Source of the DNA: Mariaggregatimicrobium sp964498785
GTDB taxonomy: Bacteria; Zhuqueibacterota; Zhuqueibacteria; Thermofontimicrobiales; Thiofontviventaceae
Length of the DNA: 37,300 bases
Assembly: GCA_964498785.1 (NCBI GenBank)
Contig: CAZCJL010000064.1
Coordinates: forward strand, 1 to 37,300
Direction of reading: 5' to 3'
Every line of letters begins with the position of its first letter. Position 1 is the stretch's first letter. Below the pieces are notes generated by a model. That model was not told the origin of the DNA. It was given only the letters and a program-made list of their open reading frames with translations, and did not search any database. Below, in pieces: positions 33,341 through 37,300 of this stretch. The position numbers were made by a program, and so were the translations under genes.

Positions 33341-33718
33341 TTATTTTTCTAAAATAATCATCGCGATAGCGTTTTGCTTGATGTGAGTCAAGGACAGGTG
33401 AACCTTTCCGATATTTCCGGATTTTAAGATCGCGCTCATCGGCTCGGAAAAATGAAATTCAGGTTTTCCGTATTCATTATTTAAAATTTCAACCAGTTGC
33501 CAGTTTTCAAGATGTTCAGCGTCTAAAGTTAGTGCCCGAAACAGTGCTTTTTTGGCTGCAAAGCGGGCGGCAAAATTCTGTTGCCCGTTTACCTTTGGCA
33601 TGCAATAATCGATTTCTGACTGCGAGAAATATTTTTCAAGTAAATTATCGTGAGACTTCAAAATACTCCGTTCAAGTTCACCAACATCGACAATCTCTAT
33701 TTGTAAACCCTGTATCAA
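33341..33718 (-). CDS. Second AcpS-like protein with altered magnesium ligands
   Basis: This 125-residue protein of the holo-ACP synthase/4'-phosphopantetheinyl transferase fold is a tandem paralogue of the adjacent AcpS. The two align almost without gaps through the first 60 residues. Residue 8, the invariant Mg-binding Asp of AcpS, is Glu here (LQIEIVD), and the second ligand Glu57 is Lys (RFAAKKALFRAL instead of FAAKEAVVKA). The C-terminal block VHLSLTHIKQNAIAMII is retained, with the His that many AcpS proteins have. The start is TTG at 33718 with GGAG (33726-33729) seven bases upstream. It lies 30 bp after acpS and 17 bp before kbl. It may be catalytically dead and serve as a subunit of a mixed AcpS complex, or have a changed role; both are inference. 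Confidence 0.82.
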   Translation of the reverse strand: MIQGLQIEIVDVGELERSILKSHDNLLEKYFSQSEIDYCMPKVNGQQNFAARFAAKKALFRALTLDAEHLENWQLVEILNNEYGKPEFHFSEPMSAILKSGNIGKVHLSLTHIKQNAIAMIILEK

Positions 33719-33748
33719 AAATACACTCCATAAAATAGTTAATGGTAT

Positions 33749-34129
33749 TTAAATATTCTCTAGCACAACCATTGCAATTGCATACTGATCTGTTGAGGAT
33801 AATGAAATCCAGTGTTTATTTACATTCAGCTCTCTAACAACTGCCTTACATTTACCCAACAAACATAGCTGTGGTATTCGGTGTTCATTGAATGTGATTT
33901 CAATATCTTTCCAGATAATACCGTCGCGAATCCCGGTGCCAATAGCTTTCACCACAGCTTCTTTAGCAGCGAACACCATTGCCAGGTTCGCGTGAAAGTC
34001 ATCATTGCGCCGACAGTATGCAAGGTCATTTTCTGTAAAGGATTTATCGATAAACCGGTTACCATATTTCGCCACAGTTTTTCGCAACCGGTTAATCTCG
34101 GCAATGTCAATTCCAATTCCGATAATCAT
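33749..34129 (-). CDS. acpS: Holo-[acyl-carrier-protein] synthase
   Basis: This cytoplasmic enzyme transfers 4'-phosphopantetheine from CoA to a serine of acyl carrier protein. The start is the ATG at 34129, which overlaps the tdh stop as ATGA, giving 126 residues, the normal AcpS length. Mg ligands Asp8 (MIIGIGIDIAEI) and Glu57 (MVFAAKEAVVKAIGTG) are both present, as are the GTGIRDGI substrate loop and the C-terminal SLSSTDQYAIAMVVLE. The usual His of SxSH is Ser here, as non-His residues also occur in E. coli AcpS. Translational coupling with tdh and a paralogue directly downstream are unusual. No acyl carrier protein or fatty acid synthesis gene is in the window. Confidence 0.93.
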   Translation of the reverse strand: MIIGIGIDIAEINRLRKTVAKYGNRFIDKSFTENDLAYCRRNDDFHANLAMVFAAKEAVVKAIGTGIRDGIIWKDIEITFNEHRIPQLCLLGKCKAVVRELNVNKHWISLSSTDQYAIAMVVLENI

Positions 34130-35172
34130 GATACATTTAAAATTATTTTGCCGCACATACCTGTTTTCATTAGTTCAAAACCTTTTTCAAATTCTTCAAG
34201 CTCAAATTTGTGCGTAATTGCGGGCGCTAAATTTAGCTTTTTCGAGCGAAGGAAATTCGCAGCTTTGTACCATGTTGCAAACATCTTCCGCCCGGTGACG
34301 CCATATACACGAATGCCCTTGAAAATAATCAAATTGTTCAGGTCGATAGTTACACTTCCTTCAAAAACGCCCAACAGCGAGAGCCGGCCACCCCGAGTGA
34401 GCATCTGGCATCCTTCAATAAGGGCGTTTTCATTACCAGACATTTCCAGAACAGCATCCACTCCGTCGCCATTTGTCGCATCCATAACAGCCTTAACCAC
34501 ATCCTGATTTAGCGGATTAAGAAGCGTGGTTGCGCCCATTTTTTTAGCGATTTCCAATCGATAATCATTCACATCTGTGATAAAAATATCTGTCGCACCA
34601 GCCACGTTTGCAACGCCCGCAGCTAAAATGCCAATAGGCCCGGCGCCGATAATTGCAACTGTTTTCCCCGCGACATCTTCACTCATAACAGTATCAATTG
34701 CATTCCCCAATGGTTCCTGCACTGAAGCAAAATCATGCGGAATCGATGGATCATTTTTCCAGGCTACTTTTTCCGGGATAACGACGTATTCTGCAAACGC
34801 GCCATTCGTATGAACTCCCAGTATTTTCATCTCTTTACAAATATGCGGGTTATCAGTTCGACACTGTTTGCAAAACCCGCAATGCAAATGAGTTTCGGCA
34901 GAAATAAAATCACCTGGTTGCAGATGCTTTATCCCGGGACCGCATTCAACAACTTCGCCGGCAAGTTCATGCCCCATTATTTGAGGTGGCCGAACATTTT
35001 GCTGTGCCCACTTATTCCACTTGTAAATATGCAAATCGGAACCACATATCGAAGTAACGTGCACTTTAACCAATACTTCTGATGCAGCGGGAGTGGGAAT
35101 TGGAATCTCCTTTAATTCCGCCCCTTCACCAGGTCTCATTTTCATGATGGCTTTCATTGTGCCTGCTGGCAT
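34126..35172 (-). CDS. tdh: L-threonine 3-dehydrogenase
   Basis: This is a zinc-dependent medium-chain dehydrogenase oxidising L-threonine to 2-amino-3-ketobutyrate with NAD+, feeding Kbl. Visible features: catalytic zinc Cys in TSICGSDLHIYKW, GHELAGEV, the structural zinc Cys set in HCGFCKQCRTDNPHIC, the Rossmann motif AIIGAGPIGILAAGVA and the Tdh-type C-terminal block FEKGFELMKTGMCGKIIL. The length of 348 aa is typical. The ATG is preceded by AAGGAGAG. A TATAAT (35229-35224, minus) lies 51 bp upstream but without a good -35, so the promoter is uncertain. It is probably the first gene of the long series ending at 26879. The presence of kbl three genes on supports Tdh over sorbitol or other polyol dehydrogenases. 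Confidence 0.94.
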   Translation of the reverse strand: MPAGTMKAIMKMRPGEGAELKEIPIPTPAASEVLVKVHVTSICGSDLHIYKWNKWAQQNVRPPQIMGHELAGEVVECGPGIKHLQPGDFISAETHLHCGFCKQCRTDNPHICKEMKILGVHTNGAFAEYVVIPEKVAWKNDPSIPHDFASVQEPLGNAIDTVMSEDVAGKTVAIIGAGPIGILAAGVANVAGATDIFITDVNDYRLEIAKKMGATTLLNPLNQDVVKAVMDATNGDGVDAVLEMSGNENALIEGCQMLTRGGRLSLLGVFEGSVTIDLNNLIIFKGIRVYGVTGRKMFATWYKAANFLRSKKLNLAPAITHKFELEEFEKGFELMKTGMCGKIILNVS

Positions 35173-35733
35173 ATATACTCTCCTTAAATTTGAATTTATT
35201 TTTATCCTAAATTTCTAAAATGAATTATAATAATGAAAAAATAGATTTATTGCCCATTAAACATACGAAATAGTGTTTAATTCAAAATAGATAAATAACA
35301 TTTCGTATATTTTTTTGTGTTAAGTGGGCTACAATTGTATAATAATTTTCTTTTTAGAATTTTAGATTTATAGTAAAACTAAAAAAGCAGCGAATTAGTA
35401 TGGAATAGTTCGCTGCCTGTTTTTAATAATAATGATTCAAATGTGTTGGTTGTTATCATTAATTTTATATTCATATAATGTTAACATCGATAATATTTTT
35501 TTAAACTTACCTAAAAATAATGCACGCAGAGCATTAACCCCACTTTGGATTTATAACGAAATATTTGCAGGTTTTCTGGCAGTCAAAGGATTGAATTATA
35601 ATTCACTTTTTGTGGAGAAAATGATCAATACAAAATTAATATAATTATAAAAATATTTACAGTCAAGTATTAATTATTATGCGTAATGAATGTTTCGGCT
35701 TTTTTTATTTCAAGAAGAGCTGTTTACAAGATA
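35173..35733. other. 561 bp AT-rich intergenic region
   Basis: No gene is supported. It contains the upstream region of tdh and the terminator at 35387-35416. A plus-strand 70-codon frame (35432-35644, starting MIQMCWLLS) has no ribosome site and no recognisable similarity. The stretch from 35645 to 35733 is AT-rich spacer after the GGDEF stop codon. Confidence 0.6.
35387..35416. terminator. Bidirectional intrinsic terminator
   Basis: GCAGCGAA (35387-35394) and TTCGCTGC (35409-35416) form an 8 bp stem with a 14 nt loop. AAAAAA precedes it and CTGTTTTT follows, so a T run exists on both strands. On the minus strand it follows the diguanylate cyclase gene by about 320 nt and isolates it from the tdh operon downstream. 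Confidence 0.8.
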
Positions 35734-37020
35734 TTAGTGACTTCCGTTATTTTTGCGGGCATAAACTGTATCAGAATAGAGACAGACACGATTTTTGCCG
35801 GCAACTTTAGCTTTGTACATCGCTTTATCCGCTTTTTCCAGTAACTCATTTTCAGACTCAGCATCCTCCGGGAAACAAGCCGCTCCAACGCTTATTGTTA
35901 TTTTGCCAGCAGGTTGTACTTTTTCATTGTAAAAATGATATTCTTCCACTTGCTTACGAAATCGCTCACTAAAGTGCCAGGCGCCTTCGACATTTACTTC
36001 AGGCAGGATGGCGCAAAATTCTTCGCCACCGTATCTGGAGACAATATCACTCTGCCGCGCCGAGGCTCGCAATAGCTGCCCCAGTTCACGAAGAACTTTG
36101 TCGCCGGCCGGGTGTCCTAACGTGTCATTATAATGCTTAAAATTATCCACATCAAAAATTACAAGCGACATGACGTGATTAAATCGACGTGCACGTGATA
36201 TTTCATCATTCAGTTGTTTCTTTAAAAATCGATAATTATATAAGTTTGTCAATTCGTCGGTAACTGAAATTAATTCCATTTTATGATACAATTTTGCATT
36301 AGAAATCCCAACTGACGCCATGTTGGCCATTAAACTCAATATCTCTATTTCAGGTTGTGAATATGGTTCTCCAGATAACTTCTTGCCAACGGCAATTATT
36401 CCCATAATCTGATTTTTATACATCAGTGGCGCCAATAACTCAATCCCGTGGTTACGCCATTTTTCAAACAGCTTATCGCCTGCTTTAATAACCGTACTAT
36501 TCTGTAAATTTAGGGGAATTGCCTTTAGATGAAATTTTCTGAAAAGTGGATGGTAAATCGAAATATTTATATCGGGAAGGATTTCAGCGGAGAATCCTTT
36601 AAAATGAAGCGGACGGAAAATTTTCCAATTATCTTTTGAAGGAAATAGCAACATCGCTCCGTTGGTACGTAACTGGCCGACGATCGACAATAAAAACGAA
36701 CTCACCAGTTGTTCATAATCCAGAATCGATGTCAGGTTCACCGATACTTCAAACAAATTGTGAAGATCATAAATATGCTTTTTCATCTCACGAGTAACTT
36801 TTACCAATTTATCTGGCTTGCCTGTTTCGGCGACGTTCAATGAATCACGATCGTTGTATGAAATATAGAAAAGATAAAGCACCGCGGCAACTAATGACGA
36901 AATTATAAGCCGATATCGCAGATTCTCAATTCCAACCAAAGAGTGTAATGCAAACAAAACCAGTTGAAATAATAAAACAAGACCTGCAAAAATAAAAAAT
37001 TTGTAAGTTTTTTTTAACAT
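35734..37020 (-). CDS. Membrane GAF-GGDEF diguanylate cyclase
   Basis: This protein makes cyclic di-GMP from two GTP. Two N-terminal membrane helices (about 7-28 and 38-54) are followed by a linker, a GAF domain (~90-245) as the presumed sensor, and a GGDEF domain (~250-418). The active site is intact as SRYGGEEF (GGEEF 331-335). The inhibitory I-site RxxD is present as RQSD five residues upstream (322-325), so product feedback is expected. DELTNLYNYRFL and FDVDNFKHYNDTLGHPAGD provide the metal and nucleotide contacts. The length of 428 aa is ordinary for this architecture. It is monocistronic or linked only to the small ORF 78 bp upstream. The signal sensed by the GAF domain is unknown. Confidence 0.94.
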   Translation of the reverse strand: MLKKTYKFFIFAGLVLLFQLVLFALHSLVGIENLRYRLIISSLVAAVLYLFYISYNDRDSLNVAETGKPDKLVKVTREMKKHIYDLHNLFEVSVNLTSILDYEQLVSSFLLSIVGQLRTNGAMLLFPSKDNWKIFRPLHFKGFSAEILPDINISIYHPLFRKFHLKAIPLNLQNSTVIKAGDKLFEKWRNHGIELLAPLMYKNQIMGIIAVGKKLSGEPYSQPEIEILSLMANMASVGISNAKLYHKMELISVTDELTNLYNYRFLKKQLNDEISRARRFNHVMSLVIFDVDNFKHYNDTLGHPAGDKVLRELGQLLRASARQSDIVSRYGGEEFCAILPEVNVEGAWHFSERFRKQVEEYHFYNEKVQPAGKITISVGAACFPEDAESENELLEKADKAMYKAKVAGKNRVCLYSDTVYARKNNGSH

Positions 37021-37098
37021 CTCCGATAATTCTTTAGTTAAACATGTTAAGCATTATACTTAATTATCGAAGCCCTGATTGATTTCTTTAATGATAAC

Positions 37099-37248
37099 TT
37101 AAAAATTATTAATACCGTGAAGATCAATTTCAATGCGAATATTTTCAGGGTTTTCCTTTAATTTAAGTGAGTGAATTAACCCGAGAACAATATTCCGAGT
37201 GACATTCTTCACAAAAGGATTTAATGGTATCGTTTCATCATTTACCAT
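37099..37248 (-). CDS. Small 49-residue protein, conserved-looking, function unknown
   Basis: A 49-codon frame starts at ATG 37248 and reads MVNDETIPLNPFVKNVTRNI and ends in DLHGINNF before TAA. Codon use is like real genes, with a hydrophilic start, an amphipathic helix and a final beta-strand rich in alternating Ile and charged residues (ENIRIEIDL). CAGGA lies just before the start, a little close. The pattern PLNPFVxNVxRNxxxGxxxSLK recalls short uncharacterised bacterial proteins, but I cannot name a family. It is 78 bp upstream of the diguanylate cyclase gene on the same strand. Confidence 0.5.
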   Translation of the reverse strand: MVNDETIPLNPFVKNVTRNIVLGLIHSLKLKENPENIRIEIDLHGINNF

Positions 37249-37300
37249 TATCCTGAATCAGTGGCATGATTATTGATGAAGCCTGCATTTTCTAAAAATT

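Noticed and set aside
33881..34507. 208-codon plus-strand frame opposite acpS and tdh
   Set aside because: It overlaps two well-supported genes on the other strand and has no family features.
35432..35644. 70-codon plus-strand frame in the tdh-GGDEF gap
   Set aside because: No ribosome site, no similarity recognised, AT-rich spacer immediately after a terminator.

Overview
This 37.3 kb window of AT-rich bacterial DNA is coded almost entirely on the minus strand. The recognisable genes suggest a Gram-negative member of the Bacteroidota/Calditrichota/KSB1 (FCB) sphere. The evidence is several lipoprotein signals, twin-arginine (Tat) exported oxidoreductases and hydrolases, DUF1080 and Gfo/Idh proteins, M61 and M14 secreted peptidases, and a Kbl/Tdh pair. 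No phylogenetic marker gene is present, so this placement is inference. No plus-strand gene looks intact.

Region 1 (1-19.8 kb) is a polysaccharide-use locus. It encodes exported GH5, GH9 and GH26 glycanases, a small calcium-motif lipoprotein, a Tat-exported GH50/agarase-like hydrolase, a vSGLT-type Na+/sugar symporter, a large GH2 beta-galactosidase with a LamG domain inserted in its barrel, and a GH130 mannosyl phosphorylase. Next comes a tight four-gene set: DUF1080 lipoprotein, ApbE-like flavin transferase, Tat-exported Gfo/Idh oxidoreductase and a two-helix membrane protein. The enzyme mix fits (galacto)glucomannan or mixed hemicellulose: exported endo-enzymes cut the chain, GH2 removes beta-galactosyl units, the symporter imports sugar, and GH130 phosphorolyses mannosyl-glucose. 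A 3-keto-glycoside route may work alongside. No SusC/SusD pair and no dedicated regulator is visible.

Region 2 (20.0-22.5 kb) is a three-gene operon: HlyD-like adaptor, VTC-domain (polyphosphate polymerase-like) protein and DUF4956 membrane protein. Its function is not known.

Region 3 (22.9-26.9 kb) is an AmmeMemoRadiSam operon (DUF362, radical SAM, MEMO-AMMECR1 fusion). It has a strong sigma70-type promoter and an intrinsic terminator. All three products carry N-terminal export or anchor signals, which is unexpected for a radical SAM enzyme.

Region 4 (26.9-35.2 kb) is a probable long operon: tdh, acpS, a second AcpS-like gene with altered metal ligands, kbl, an M61 peptidase with PDZ, an M14 peptidase, and a helical/TPR-like protein. 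It combines threonine-to-glycine catabolism, holo-ACP synthesis and exported peptidases.

Region 5 (35.2-37.3 kb) holds a membrane GAF-GGDEF diguanylate cyclase with a downstream terminator, and a small conserved-looking ORF at the edge.

The intergenic DNA contains a duplicated ~180 bp element (10.9 and 22.7 kb), a 28 bp repeat in opposite orientations (4.07 and 10.86 kb), several inverted repeats, and three short stretches that look like decayed gene fragments (aldo/keto reductase start, TIR-domain start, D-2-hydroxyacid dehydrogenase piece).
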